Positions 45,431-57,900 of a stretch of 64,000 nt of DNA are shown here, one piece after another. The notes under the pieces were generated by a model that had not been told where the DNA came from, searched no databases, and saw only the letters and a program-made list of their open reading frames with translations. Source of the DNA: Alternaria dauci (lineage: Eukaryota > Ascomycota > Dothideomycetes > Pleosporales > Pleosporaceae); contig NC_091272.1 of the NCBI RefSeq assembly GCF_042100115.1, forward strand, positions 6,820,001 through 6,884,000, read 5' to 3'. Position 1 is the stretch's first letter, and each line of letters opens with the position of its first letter. A program made the translations under genes and the position numbers.

Positions 45431-46690
45431 CTAGACCCTCGGTACTCCGCCGGTACCGAACAACTCCATCTTCACCCGTTCACTCGGTACGCCATAGCTC
45501 TTCAACTTGGCCTCAACGTCGAGCATGAATTGTGTGGGTCCGCAACAGTAGTACAGTGTCTTGTCAGTGTCCACATGCAGGTGTTTCCTGTCAATCTTGT
45601 CCAGATCTACGCGACCTTGTATCGTGTAGTCGCGGCCCTGAATTTCCCCTTCCCGCGGACTCGACGAGAAGTACACGGCATGCACGTTCTCATGCGCGGC
45701 GGCGCGCTGGTCAAAGTGGGCTTTGAACGCGCGTGTGGCAGAGTTGCGTGCGCCCTGGATCCAAGTAATCGGGCGCGTCGTCTTCTCGCTGACGAGCGAG
45801 TTGAAGATGGATGTCAACGCCGTCAAACCGACGCCTGCTGAGATGAGCACAACAGGTGCATCCGCATCCACTCCATCCTTGTCGAAGAAGAAATCGCCAA
45901 ACGGGTGCGAGACCTTGATTACGTCCCCTTGGTTCTTCACATCGTGCAGCAGATTCGATATGTAACCCGCATGCGCCATGTGTTTCTGCTCTCCGACTTC
46001 GATCCCTGGCTCCCGCTTGACGCTTATCCGCAGATACTTGTGTCCTGGCGCGTCGCTCAAACTGTACTGTCGCGCCTGCCACACGCCACCATCTAGCTCT
46101 TGCACAAACACATTGACCGAGATGTACTGTCCTGGTTTATAAACCGGCAACACAAACTCTTTATCCACAGGCTCGAGATAGAAACTAGTAATCTCCTCGC
46201 TCTCCTTTTCCTTTCTGGCAATCGTAAAGTCTTTCCAGTCACTCCAGTACGCCGTCTGCTTATACATGTCGTCTTCCTTGCCAATCATCAGATGCGCAAG
46301 TTGCCAGTACGCTGCGCCCCATGCGTCCAGAATCTCTGGTGTCGCGGCGTCTCCTAGCACGGCGCTCATCGTCTCGAGCAAGTGTTTCCCAACGATGTCG
46401 TACTGCTCCGGGCGAATGAAGAGGGATACGTGCTTGTGGCATATGAGTTCTATGGCCGGCGAGAGTTGGCCGAGGTCGTCGATGTTGGCCGCGTAGGCGT
46501 AAAGGGCGCCGGCGAGGGCGTGGGCTTGGTGGCCGGTGGCTTGGTGTGTGTTGTTGAAGATGTTTTTGAGAGAGGGGTGTGTGGCGATCATGTCGCGGTA
46601 GAATTTGGTGGTGATGGTGGTGCCGTGGGCGGCGAGGACGGGGACAGTGGATTTGATGGTTTGGACTTGGGAGGGTGTTAGGGCGCCCAT
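45431..46690 (-). CDS. YHB1: Flavohaemoglobin (nitric oxide dioxygenase)
   Basis: A single exon encodes 419 residues from ATG 46690. The globin domain (1-150) has KFYRDM, the proximal haem His region ELICHKHVSL and WGAAYWQLAHLMI. The FAD-binding domain has KPGQYISVNV and RQYSLSDAPG. The NAD-binding domain has SAGVGLTALTSI and YYCCGPTQFM, with the C-terminal FGTGG. It converts NO plus O2 to nitrate using NADH, protecting against host or self-made nitric oxide. The frame stays open 60 codons upstream of the ATG without another ATG, so no targeting extension is supported. It is head-to-head with a methyltransferase gene, 1.9 kb apart. Confidence 0.96.
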   Translation of the reverse strand: MGALTPSQVQTIKSTVPVLAAHGTTITTKFYRDMIATHPSLKNIFNNTHQATGHQAHALAGALYAYAANIDDLGQLSPAIELICHKHVSLFIRPEQYDIVGKHLLETMSAVLGDAATPEILDAWGAAYWQLAHLMIGKEDDMYKQTAYWSDWKDFTIARKEKESEEITSFYLEPVDKEFVLPVYKPGQYISVNVFVQELDGGVWQARQYSLSDAPGHKYLRISVKREPGIEVGEQKHMAHAGYISNLLHDVKNQGDVIKVSHPFGDFFFDKDGVDADAPVVLISAGVGLTALTSIFNSLVSEKTTRPITWIQGARNSATRAFKAHFDQRAAAHENVHAVYFSSSPREGEIQGRDYTIQGRVDLDKIDRKHLHVDTDKTLYYCCGPTQFMLDVEAKLKSYGVPSERVKMELFGTGGVPRV

Positions 46691-48567
46691 TTTTGCGGGA
46701 GGGGGTAGGTTTTTTCTGTTTGCTGTATTAGGTTGGTAGAGGATCGAGGTGTTGATCGTCGTTGTCGTTGTCGTGGTTCGTTGTTCGTTGGTATTGTCCA
46801 GAAACTGAGTGTATGGATTTTTACTATTACCACTGATGAAGTAGTGATGACTTGATATTGTATCTACCACATCTCCACATTCGACGTCTTCCCTTTATAC
46901 CGCCTTGTCTATTGCGTACTCATCTGCAAAGACACACCACTTTTCTCTGTCAATTCCCTACAAGACCCGCTCGAGTGTGCATCTCCGCGGTGATGCACCA
47001 CACATCCTCGTTTCTTCTAAGCAAGCAAGGTTTCTTACCTAAAAACCCGGAAAAATAAGGGTACCCACAACGCGCCTTGTGACAAAGCGTGACGGGAATT
47101 ACGCCTCGTGACATTGATCTAAAGTGCAAGCTGTTGTACCGTAAAAGAGATTAAGCGTGTAATTACGTATGGCGCACGTGTGATTTGCCGGGATTTCGCG
47201 GGTCGCGCCACTTTTTTTCTACGCGGCAGTGATGGGTGGTTGCGTGAAAGATGTTCAGGTACGAGGACATGAAGTGGGTTCGAGAAACTGGTATAGGAAT
47301 AGACTCCGAGATGCGATACATGGTACGTAAATACACTGGGCGTCATTGTGTGCGCGCGGGAAGAGAGTTATGTCGTGGTGCCGCGCTGCCATTCTTTCAA
47401 CAACACACCTTTCGCAACACTTTTCATCATCGCGAGAGACATCTCGATTCACATTCGCAATCAGTGCGCACCCGTGGTCTGCGTCTTTGCCTTAAGCCGC
47501 ATGCGTGCTGTTGCAGTCGTTGGTGCCGTTCATTGTACGCAGTGACTAAGAAAGTCACACCATCAACGTCAGATGGTTGTTCGGTTTTGTTTCCGACTTC
47601 TTCCGGTCGGAACGCGCCCGCGCGCACACGCTGTACCTTGATTAACGCGCAGGGCTGTTTTTTCAGTCAGAACGATGCGCCTGCAGGTAACAATGACTGT
47701 TGGGTATCTGATGATGGTTTCTAAATTTATGAATGAGGGTATTGCAAGGCGTATGGTTTCTCCGCGGGAGCAGAGGGGTTGTGGGGTTGTGTTGGGCGTG
47801 ACGCGACTGCGCACTAAGAGGTAGGTAGGAGAGGTGTTGTGCTCTCCATTGTAATTGCTACTGTTGCCGGTTTCGTGACTTGCTTTAATAATTGGAGTCA
47901 TTGTTTAGGACGATGGATGCGGATGGTCAAGTATAAAGGTTAACCTACGCCTAATCACAAGCGACATGTAGGATTTTCCATCACATCTTCATCCCGGTTT
48001 TGGAATTAGGCGTCGAGGAAGCTTCATTCGGGTCCCTTGGCCTCCTGACTGAATTGTCTCATTGTGCATTCGAGTCTACAATCGTAATTTCGATTTAATT
48101 CCCAACTGTGTGCAACTAAATTCCGTGTTCACCAGTGTCCAGCATCATCGCATTGCTGACTGTCGACTTCATCCCATAGATCCCAGATCCCAGCTGCCTA
48201 ACCTCGCCAAACCTCATCAGAAGCATTATCTTTCAGTCCGCCGTTCATGTCGCTCTGCATTGGAAATTCGGCACAGGGCGGCAGTATGCTGGATGCCGAC
48301 ATGAAAGGACTCCTCAGCATTACCAACTTTCCCACATCCAGATGTGTTGATGTTGCTGACAGTCACAGAAGAACCTTGCCCTTTACGCGATGGTCCAATG
48401 CACTTACCCCATCCCCATGGGGTGAGATGACTAGCGCATGTGTATCACCAGGGTGAGTCATGTAAGCTAACAGCCAAGTAGTACCGTGAAACAGCACCAA
48501 CATCATCACATTCCCAAGCCAACGCGCACCGCCACTACCAATCCTCATCTCCAGCGAGCATGTCTGA
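46691..48567. other. Divergent intergenic region, flavohaemoglobin/methyltransferase
   Basis: No recognised gene. It probably contains both promoters. A GGGTGAGT donor-like site near 48451 hints at a 5' exon of the methyltransferase, but no in-frame joining was found. Confidence 0.45.
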
Positions 48568-49335
48568 ACCGGGTTAGTGCGCACGCCAGCTCAAGCAGAC
48601 AAGAACGCCAATCAAGACACTAAATACCGCGCAGTTCTCAAAGGTACACTTCCGGCAGACCTAAAGGCCCGGATGAAAGCTTCCTACGATGCCATTGCCA
48701 CCACTTACAATACCAAATTCTACAAAGTCGACGACACGCTGAGAACCGACTACCTCGGCCGCCTCGTCACACTACTACTAAGTCGCAAATCCAGTGACGC
48801 AAAGCCATCTTTCAACGTGCTAGAACTCGGTTGCGGCGCCGGCGTACCCGCAACGAAATTCCTTCTCGACAACAAAGACGTAAATTTCACCATTACCGGA
48901 AACGACATTTCGACCTCGCAACTCGATCTCGCGCGTCAAAATCTAGCGGGATATGTGAATCAGGGTAGACTGTCGTTGCACGAGGGCGATATGCTTGCGC
49001 TCTCATTCCCGGAGGAGACATTCGATGCGATTACGGCGTTTTATAGCATTATTCATCTCCCGCGCGACGAGCAGACGGAGCTCATGCGTATGATTGGCAA
49101 GTGGCTCAAGCCTGGTGGGTATTTTCTGGCGAATTTTAGTGTCAGGGATATGCTGGGGTTGGAGGCGGAGAGGTGGTTGGAGCATGAGCAGGGGTGGATG
49201 TTTTGGAGTGGGTGGGGGGAGGAGGGGAGTGTGAAGATGGTGGAGGGTGTTGGGTTGAAGGTTTTGGTCAAGGAGGTGAGGCAGGCGGTTGGTGATGAGG
49301 CGTTTGTTTGGGTGTTGGCGCAGAAGGGGGGGTAG
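48568..49335 (+). CDS. Class I SAM-dependent methyltransferase (5' end uncertain)
   Basis: The open frame runs from 48568 to 49335. The first in-frame ATG is at 48673 (MKASYDAIATTYN), which gives 220 residues, but about 30 residues before it (TKYRAVLKGTLPADLKAR) look like real protein. An ATG at 48560 starts MSEP in another frame and reaches TAG at once, so an upstream exon or a small 5' frameshift is possible. Motif I is VLELGCGAGVPAT. The acidic post-I residue is in ITGNDIS, motif II is EETFDAITAFYSIIHL, and motif III is LKPGGYFLANF. It transfers methyl from S-adenosylmethionine to an unknown small substrate and is probably cytosolic. Confidence 0.8.
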   Translation, partial: TGLVRTPAQADKNANQDTKYRAVLKGTLPADLKARMKASYDAIATTYNTKFYKVDDTLRTDYLGRLVTLLLSRKSSDAKPSFNVLELGCGAGVPATKFLLDNKDVNFTITGNDISTSQLDLARQNLAGYVNQGRLSLHEGDMLALSFPEETFDAITAFYSIIHLPRDEQTELMRMIGKWLKPGGYFLANFSVRDMLGLEAERWLEHEQGWMFWSGWGEEGSVKMVEGVGLKVLVKEVRQAVGDEAFVWVLAQKGG

Positions 49336-50353
49336 AAGTAGGTGTGGGACTCATCGCTTTTTTCGCAAGGACGAGGACCAGGGGAATATGGTGGCTTTTT
49401 TACTCTGGCTATTCGACGTCTATGCTGGTTTCTGGGTTTTGAATACTAGGCCTCGGGATCGCGATGCTCTCACATAGAGAAAGTTGAGGGTTTTTTGAGA
49501 CGGTCGGTGCCATACATGCGTTTTGACAAAGAAGATCGCAGAAACATAGCCCGCTGTTTTCTTTCTTTCGAGTGTTTAGAGTCCGGAAGAGACCAGAGGG
49601 CATGATACTTCGCTCTCTGGGTTTGGACTTTTAAAGATAGAGAGTGTGTTTTGAAGAGAAGAGGAGACCGGAAAGCAACAATCTTATACACACACTCCGC
49701 GAACATTGCAAAAGACGTCTTTGATTTTAGAATTGCTGCCGCTGTTCAATTTTGGATAAATGGTTTCGAGAAAGAGAGCTGAAGTCATCAGTGGCTGGAA
49801 AAGTTCTTTTTGAAATACAGAACGCCGGAGAGACGGTAAGTCATGTCTCAGACATATCTTGTTTTCAGAATCCCGCAGACAGAAAGCACATGATAAGAAG
49901 AAGAGGAGAAGACTAACCAGTGGAGGGACTATATACACATCCAGACACGCTAACATGCGCTCTGGATCCTCTCCACCGCTTCCGCTGACGACACCATATT
50001 AGCGGTCATCATCCTCTTTGTTCCGTCTAACGCCATTCCGCGCACCCTCCTCGCCCACGTATATAAACCCGTCCACCTTCCTCTCTTCGTCTTTGATAAC
50101 ATTTTCTCATTCTACAATTCCTTCTCCAAAAACAGAACCCTAATTTACGCATGTCTGGGAGTTATAGTTGCACTAAAACATTACATGTGTGCAAAGACAA
50201 AAAGGAATGCAAGCTCTTTCTATGACTTTTGTTTTCCCGTAAAAACGCGGAGAGTTTATCGATGTCTTTGAGACCTCTTCCTTTCTCCAAAACAGGCCCG
50301 GGTATGAGATATGAGATTGGAAAAAACGTGTCCGTTAAGGAACATGCGCGCGC

Positions 50354-50386
<33 letters not shown>

Positions 50387-51010
50387 GGCGAGTCCCAAAA
50401 ACCTCGTCCACCAATCACCATCTACTTCCAAAATACGCCCAAGAACCATACCATGAAGACCTGCATGAATTGATCAAACTTGGAAAAATTACTGAGCTCT
50501 GTAGACATGGGGAACGAGAACCGAAGATTACGCGACACTGTGCACATCGTTTCATCAAAAGCCATGTACCCTCTACCATGACGCCGTAACATCTCAACGT
50601 TCTGAACCAAAAGCAGCGCAGACACCATGAATTCTTTTGTATCCTTTTTTATGTAAAGAAAGGAAGAAAGCAAGGGATTTTGATCAACTCAGTAGAGAAG
50701 GAGGATAAGGAGATGTACCAGTGGTATTTATACACGTGTACACCATGACCCTAACGCTGTAAGATTTTGGAAAGAAAGATCAGAAGAGCACAACGTCCCC
50801 AAAACACACACACATACACACCCGTGAGCAACAATCCAAACACCAAAAGTACATCAGCATTCTTCTCATATCCTCTCAAATCATCATACAAAAACGGCCT
50901 AAGCCTTACACACGCACGCCGTCTCTCACAAACCCACCACATCTCATCCTATCTTACAAACTCCCCCTTCTCCTCCCTTTTCCCATCCCTCTCCCATATC
51001 CCCACCGCCA
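49336..51010. other. Non-coding region with long alternating purine-pyrimidine repeat
   Basis: No coding pattern over 1.7 kb. TATA-like elements occur on the plus strand near 50058 (CGTATATAAACCC) and on the minus strand near 50733 and 49935, so unannotated transcripts are possible. It contains the CG/TG repeat listed separately. Confidence 0.45.
50342..50386. repeat. (CG)n(TG)n alternating purine-pyrimidine tract
   Basis: Forty-five bases of perfect purine-pyrimidine alternation: about six CG steps and then about fourteen TG steps. Such sequence is the classical Z-DNA-forming type. It lies in otherwise AT-richer non-coding DNA. Confidence 0.85.
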
Positions 51011-54000
51011 CTAACGGTAATCATTCGAATTATAACTCTGCCTGTTCCCCTGATAGCCTCCGCCCCCTCCATTCCCACCCCGATATCCACCACCACCACC
51101 TCGTCCTCCTCTCCCACCCCTCCCCCCTCTATCACCATACCCCCCACCACCTCCTCCCCTCTGATTCTGACTCTGACTCCCCCCACTCCGTCCCAGAATC
51201 TCCTCCGCAGGCCTATAAAACCTCTCCTCCCTCAATGGATTCCCACCCTGTTGTTGTTGCTGCTGTGCATGTCCATTCATCCACGCGGGCCTCTGTTGTT
51301 GACCAGCACCGCCACCATACGCATGAGCTTGCGGCGGAGGCGCGAAACCCGGTGGCGGCGCAAAGCCCGCTGGCGGAACCCAACCCGGTGGCGGTGGAGG
51401 CGGGAAGTTGCCTGCCGCAAAGGGCGGAGGAGGGATGAAGTTAGCACCAGGAGCAGCTCCAGGGAATGGAGGCGCAAAGTTGGCTGGCGGAGCACCGTAA
51501 CCGCCCTGGTTACCACCGTAGTTACCACGGCCGTTTTGGTAGTTTCCTCCTCCTCCTCTTCCCCCGTTGTTGTTGTGATAATTATCGTTACCGCGGCGAT
51601 CGTTGTTGTAATTGTTATTACCGCCACCGCCGCCGCCTCGCCAACCTCCTCCACGACCGCCTCCACGCCCGCCACGGTAGCCACCGCGTTCATTCGAGCG
51701 ACGTACCGATTCCGCTTCGCCAGGGCTAAGCGCTGGTTTGGGTAGTCTGACGCCGGGGAGGAGCACGGATTGATGGGCGCGAGCGGAGCTTAGGCTGGGC
51801 ATTTCGTAGTATACTCTGTGATTATCATTAGCATTGGCACTCTTGTCCAGAAATAGTGCAAGGGAAGAACAACATACCTCATACTCCTATCCTGCGTAAC
51901 CTCAAACTCGGTAATGCCGTCCGCATCGAACGGCGGCACAAGCTGGCTATCCATCACAAACAGATCATGCGGTTCCACGTCGCCATGCAGCGCGCGGCTC
52001 TTCGCCGGATCGATCTTGTACTTTTGCTGACCCTTACGATACAACGCCTTCTCCACGTCGTCAAAGAGCCCGCTCTCCTGCGAAAAGATGAGCGTCTCCT
52101 TACCAAACTCATTGCGCTTGCGCTCGTCGTCCGAGAGCTCCGGGTACTTTGTCGCCATGGCATCAAGTAAGCGCTTCGAATCGATAAACGGCAGAATCGC
52201 GACACCCTGCCACGCAAACTTCTTGCCGTTGAGATCAATCGGGAAATCTTGTGGATAAAAGTCTACAATGTTGCTGTCAGGGTCTTCCATGAGGATGCGG
52301 AAAGGCTCGGGGATGGCGTGATTTGACGCGGCGGGCAAGACGCCCATGAGCTGCTCATAAGGGTGGAATGGCGTGCCCTTTTCAAACAACTTGCGCGGAT
52401 CCATGTCTTCGAGGCCAACAAAGTCGGCGGCAAAGGGCGCGTAGTGGTGAGGGAAGTACCAGGTCCAACTCGGGCAGCCCTGCATATAGTATGCCAGCAC
52501 CCAACAGAGACCCTCTGCGTACTGACGCGCGACCTTGTTGCGGAAGGCAATGTCGTTGGGGTCGACGCCAAACTTTTGCTCGTAGTAACGCTCCTCGTAG
52601 CCGTCCTCCCAGAGCATGATCGTATCTTCTTGCTGGCCATCTTCCTTCTTCGGCGACTCGGGGACGACGGGCGTGTTGCGGCCGGGTGTGCCGTTGTCAA
52701 GGTCTTCGACCTCGTCTGCCTTGCGCTTTCCGAGGACGGCACTTTCGGCTTCGGGAGCGGGCTCTGCCGCGGTCGGCTCAGGCGGGGCTGTACCGTCGGC
52801 CTTGGCCTTCATGAGCTCCTTGAGGCGAGCTGCTGCGCTCTTGTTGGACTGGGCGTCTCGGGTGTGCATGATGTCCTTGTGCACATCGCGCACTTCCTTT
52901 GACTGCGCGTCCTTGGGGTCGAAGAATACTATACCTGCGCTCGTGTACGTGTCGGTGTTCTCCTTGGCACGCTTGAAGCCAGGCGGGCCGCTTGCTTCTG
53001 TTCGTTGGCGCTTGTTGTTGTTGTTCTGTGCCTCGCGTCTGGCCCGGTTTGCTGCCTGGCGATCCGAGACTTCCTTTCGCTTCTTGAAGATGCCAGCTTC
53101 TCGCGTCGCCAGCGCGGACATGATCTGCTGCACACGACGCATGTCTGGGAAACCGTCTTTGGTCACGTAGTCGTCCATCTCAGCGGCGAGATCGCGCCAG
53201 ATGCTGATGAGCAAGTCGATGCCCTGGTCGCGAATCTCAAGACTGGGCAGATGTGGCAGGAAATCATTACCGACAAAGAAACACATGAAGACCCAGTCAT
53301 CGAGCGAGCGTTCTAGATCATACTTGAACTTGCGCTTGGGCGTGTCCATCTCTACAGCCAGGTACTCGCGCAAGATGTTGGTATGCAGCCAGATGAACGG
53401 CTTGAGCTGGTGCTCCGAGTTGGACCATTCTTCAGCGGCTTCCTCCTCGGTGAGCTTCTTGCCATCGTCGGGGAATTCACAGTTGCTTCGGATATGTCCC
53501 TTGCGGCCGCAGCGCGTGCAGACCTTGTCCTTACCCGAGTCGTAGAAGACGTCTTCTCTAAGAACACGGAAATAAGGCTCATGGGTAGCAAGACTCAACA
53601 TGATCAAATCGGCGTCCAAGCCGTAGATAACGTGCGAAGTGTTTGGGTCATGTGTGGGCATAGAGCGCTGTGAGCGAATAAAGTTCATGATCTTGTGTTC
53701 GCCCTCACCAGGCACAGATGCATCGGAGATGATGACTTTCATGTCCTTCCACGAGGGGTCGGTTGTGAACTTGTAGGCACACCAGTATTGAAGACTCTCG
53801 GCAAGGAGATGCATGAAGGGGGTACCCGGTGTGATTGCATTCGAGTCCCACGTCTTCTCGATGACCTCTTCGAGGCTAGAAATGTCCTCGCCACGACTTG
53901 CTTTCTGCGAGTTGAGCATCTTTTGGAATTCAGCGCGCTCATCGTCCTTTTCCTTTGCCTCTTTTGCGGCGCGGAAACGGCGCGAGCGCTGCTGGTTCAT

Positions 54001-54330
54001 CTTGGCACGAGGCGCAACGCCATCGACAGCCATGTAGAGAAGCTTACGGGGACGGACCATGCCGACACAGCGGTCAGTGTACTCGAAGATGGCCATCATC
54101 ATGTCGGCCTCAGTCTTGGGCGCAGGCTTATCTTCAGGGTGGGAGCAGGGATGCACAATGCCGTTCATGTCGAGGTAGAGGTTGTCGAACTCTTCGCCGT
54201 TGGGATTGGGGCCGGTGCGGTCTACGGGGATGACCGTGTCGCCGACCTTTTTAGGCAGCTCCTCTTGCACAGTGGACACGATCTTGGGGTATTTCTGGCT
54301 GAGCCAGCGGAACATGGCCGGGACACCCAT
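51011..54330 (-). CDS. RAT1: 5'-3' exoribonuclease Rat1/Xrn2
   Basis: Exon 1 (54330-51878) and exon 2 (51815-51011) across a 62-nt intron give 1085 residues. The N-terminus MGVPAMFRWLSQKYPKI and the acidic catalytic motifs (LYLDMNGIVHPC, MAVDGVAPRAKMNQQRSRRF, ISDASVPGEGEHKIM, YGLDADLIML) are the XRN nuclease core. A CCHC zinc knuckle (CTRCGRKGHIRSNC, about residue 268) marks the nuclear Rat1/Xrn2 branch, not cytoplasmic Xrn1. Later blocks include ICRDL-type SIWRDLAAEMDDYV, GLCWVLAYYMQGCPSW and FYPQDFPIDLNGK. The C-terminal 230 residues are Gly/Arg/Asn/Pro-rich with RGG repeats for RNA contact. It acts in transcription termination and rRNA processing. Head-to-head with USO1. Confidence 0.97.
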
Positions 54331-54906
54331 GACGGCGGTGGCGCGCGGTGCAGGAAAAGGGAGCTGGGAAGGGTATTATTGCGAATACGACGAAGCGAGA
54401 GCGCGTGGACTGAGATGAGTGTCTGAGCAGTAGTGCGATGACAGTGAGAGGGAAAGGGTGGCGACGAAGCTCCTGTGGATGATGCGCCGAAGAAAAGAAA
54501 GAGACTGCCCGGCGATGAAGTCGGTCCTCCTGTTGGCTCTGGATGCGGTGTCCGAGAGCAGTCGCGTCCCTTGTGTCGCAATCTGCGTGAGTGCGCTGAC
54601 ACCGGGTTGCGCACGATAGTGATGGGCGGAGGGAATGGGCGTGGGGGAGAAGAGGTGGTTGAAGTAAGGAGCGACGCGCTCTTCGCAGACAATCGCGGCC
54701 AAGACGTGGAGTCGCGGTTTCGCCGACGCCGACGCGCCGACGCTAAGCAGGGGTACGGTGGCTCGTGTGCTAAATTATACGTGGAGACCACGACGTGCAC
54801 CGCCTAAGTCGTAAAAGTATACCATGGCTGGATGAACCGTCACACACTGCTGGACGCACTACACGCAATTCCTGCCATGCCGTCATAGCCGTCCACATCC
54901 CCCAAG
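54331..54906. promoter_or_regulatory. Bidirectional promoter between RAT1 and USO1
   Basis: The two start codons are 576 bp apart in divergent orientation, so both promoters must lie here or overlap the genes. No TATA box is clear. A CT/GA-rich stretch is present near 54440-54500. Confidence 0.55.
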
Positions 54907-57900
54907 ATGATGCGAGTTCTCGAGGCCAATGCGCCTCCCAAGCAGCGGGCCACCGACGCCATCAGCACCCTCAGTGGCAGGCTGACGAGCGCAACCCTCC
55001 TCGAAGACCGTCGCGCCGCCATCCTCGGCCTCCGGAGCTTCGCCAAAGAGTACCCGGCCTCGGTCGCCTCGGATGCCCTCAAAGGGCTCATTGAGGCGCT
55101 GAGCAAAGACAGCGAGGATGTCGACACGCTCAAGGTGGTGCTCGAGACGCTGCTCATGCTCTTCCACCCCGACGAGCACAGCCCCGAGGCCTCGCCCGAG
55201 CTCGAGTTTCTGCTGGCCGACCAGTTCTCACAGGTACGTCCTGGCCGTCTATCAACCCGCCTGTGCTGAGCTTATGGTAGCGCCAAGACAACATCACGCT
55301 GCTGCTCGACCTCCTCGACACGCCCGACTTCTACTCGCGCCTCTACTCGCTGCAGCTCATCCGCGCCATTTCGCTTGCACGCCCCCAGCGCACGCAGGAG
55401 TGCGTCCTCACTGCCCCCGGCGGCATCGAGCGCCTGGTAGCCACGCTCGACGACCCCCGCGATGCCATCCGCAACGAGGCCCTCGTCGTCCTCACCGACC
55501 TGGCTCGCACCTCGACTGAGCTGCAGAAGCTGTTCGTCTTCGAGGATGCCTTTACCAAGGTCTTCAATATGATCCACGCCGACGGCGGCCTCACCCAGGG
55601 CGGGGTAGTCGTCCAGGACTGTCTGAGCCTGCTGGCCATCCTCGTGCGCAACAACGTGTCCAACCAGACCAACATTCGAGAAATGGGCCACGTCGCCCGC
55701 TTCGCCGCGCTTCTGCCGGGCGGCAAGAAGCCGAAAAAGGCACGCCCGAGTGCAGAAGACGACGACGAGTGGGTCAGCCCACAGAGCGACAAGAACATCT
55801 GGGGGCTGCTCGCCATCATGCGCATGTTCCTCGTCAAGGGCAGTGCCGGCACACTGCAGAACCAGAATGTCTTCCAGCAGCACGGCCTCGTCCGACAACT
55901 CTTGAACGTGACGTTTGACCCTGCCACCGCCATGCCCATCAAGATCGAGGCTCTGAATACCCTCGCCGATCTCATCAGAGGCAACGCCCGGCTGCAAGAA
56001 GGATTCGCTGGAGAGCAGGTCAGACCCATTGTCGAGCCCGCTACCAACGGCGCTGCGTCTCCAAACCGCGTGGCCTCTGTCTACGTTATCGAAGCCCTCC
56101 TCAACCTCGTCCTTTCCCCAGCGCACAATGAGCTCTTCGACCTGCGCAATGCAGGCTGCGAGTGCATCAAGTCCTACTTCTACAACCACGCACAGATCAA
56201 ATCGCATTTCCTCAACCGCGCCATCGACGGCCACGAGGGCGGCGACGAAACAGCAAATGCGCTGACAATCCTCATGGCGGGCCCACAAGTTCCACCCAAA
56301 GGCGACCCGTACAGAATCTGGTTCGCGGCAAATCTCATCTACCACCTCATCTTCGACGACTACCAGGCGAAAAACACGCTCATGCAGGTCAAAGAGGGCG
56401 ACGCAGAGAGTGGAGAGGAAGTCGTCACGTGCATACAAACACTGACAGCGAACCTTATCGCTAGTCTGCAGCTCGGCGAGGACGAACGCATATCGGTCGC
56501 CTACCTCATGCTCCTGCTCGGCTGGCTCTATGAAGACGCGCCTGCCGTAGACGACTTTCTGGGCGAGGCGAGTAGCTTGCAGAGCCTCGTGCAGGCGGTT
56601 TTGACGCCGGGCGAGGAGCGCGTCGTCGTGCGTGGGCTGTGTGCGGCGCTGCTGGGCGTCGTATATGAGTTTGCGACGAGAGACTCGCCCGTGCCGCGGC
56701 GCGAACTTTTGCCTGTGCTCATGTCCAAGCTTGGTCGTGACAAGTATCTTGATGCGATTACGGAGTTAAGGCGACATCCGTTTGTACGCGACTTTGAGGT
56801 TTTGCCAAGGACTGGGGGTGCAGGGGGAGTGCTGCCGGAAGTTCTGTTTGATGAGACGTTTGTGGAGTTTTTGAAGGATAATTTTAGTAGGTTGGTGAGG
56901 GCGGTGGATCGGGATCCGAATATCGAGCAGCACCAGAGTCATGATGGTGTGGATCGCGATGTAGTCGATGCGCTGCGTGGCGAGAGTGAAGAGAAAGAGC
57001 ACGCGATCCAGGACCTACGCGCACAGCTCATGACGCTCGAGCAGAAGATGGTCCACGAACAGGCTGAACACCGCAAGACGCAACAAGCCGCCGAAGAGCA
57101 GCGCAACACGCTGAAACGCATCAACGATAAACTGCACGACGATATTGAGAAAGAGGCCGCGAAGAAGGAACGAGAGTATCGCCAGGCGTTGCTCGAAACG
57201 GAGAATCGGTATAACACACAGATTGTCGCGTTGAATAGCAAGGTCCAGCAGTCTTCCAGAGAAGCGAATTTGGCTGTTGGCAAAGTGCGGCAGGAATGTG
57301 AAGAGCAGCTGCGTGATGCACAGCGTATGCGCACGGAATTGGAGCGCAGGGTTGCTGTGAGTGAGAAGGCGAGGGTCGAGGCAGTGGAGAATGTAAAAGG
57401 GTTGCAGGAGAGCTTGGTACAGACGCGCAGCGAGGTATCGACGGTGAAGGAGTCGTTGCGGAATGCTCAGAGTCTTGTGGCGAGCAGCGAGGCACAGATA
57501 CAATTACTCCGTGAAGAGAAGGAGCGTGTTGTTAAGGAAAAGGGGGAGGAGATGGAGAAATTGGCGCAAGAGATGGAGAGACGTGTTGCGGATAAGGAGG
57601 CAAGGATCTTGGAAGTGGAAGCAGAGTACCAGATGGAGGTGGAGAGGGAGAGGGAGGAGAAACTCGCGATGCAGGCTAAGCTTGAGAAGGCGGAGAAGGA
57701 GAATCAGGAGGTCAAGATGAAGGCGCAGGATGCGACGTGGAAGGTTAAAGAGGCGGAGGAGAAGGTGAGGAAGGTGGAGGCGAGTGTTAAGGTGTTGGAG
57801 GAGAAGTTGAAGAAGGCGGAGGGCGCTGCTGCTGCTGCTGCTGCTAAGACTGCTGCTACTTCGCAGAAGAGTGGTAGTGCGGCGAATAACAGTGACAAGG

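Noticed and set aside
46691..46870. In-frame 60-codon N-terminal extension of flavohaemoglobin as a targeting peptide
   Set aside because: No ATG in the extension (it opens with GTG), and poly-Thr from a GTT-type run dominates it. It is more likely 5' UTR.
50132..50760. Telomere-complement strings (AACCCTAA near 50135, ACCCTAAC near 50754) as a telomerase RNA template
   Set aside because: Eight-base matches are expected by chance. No second repeat copy, snRNP-like 3' signal or conserved core was recognisable.
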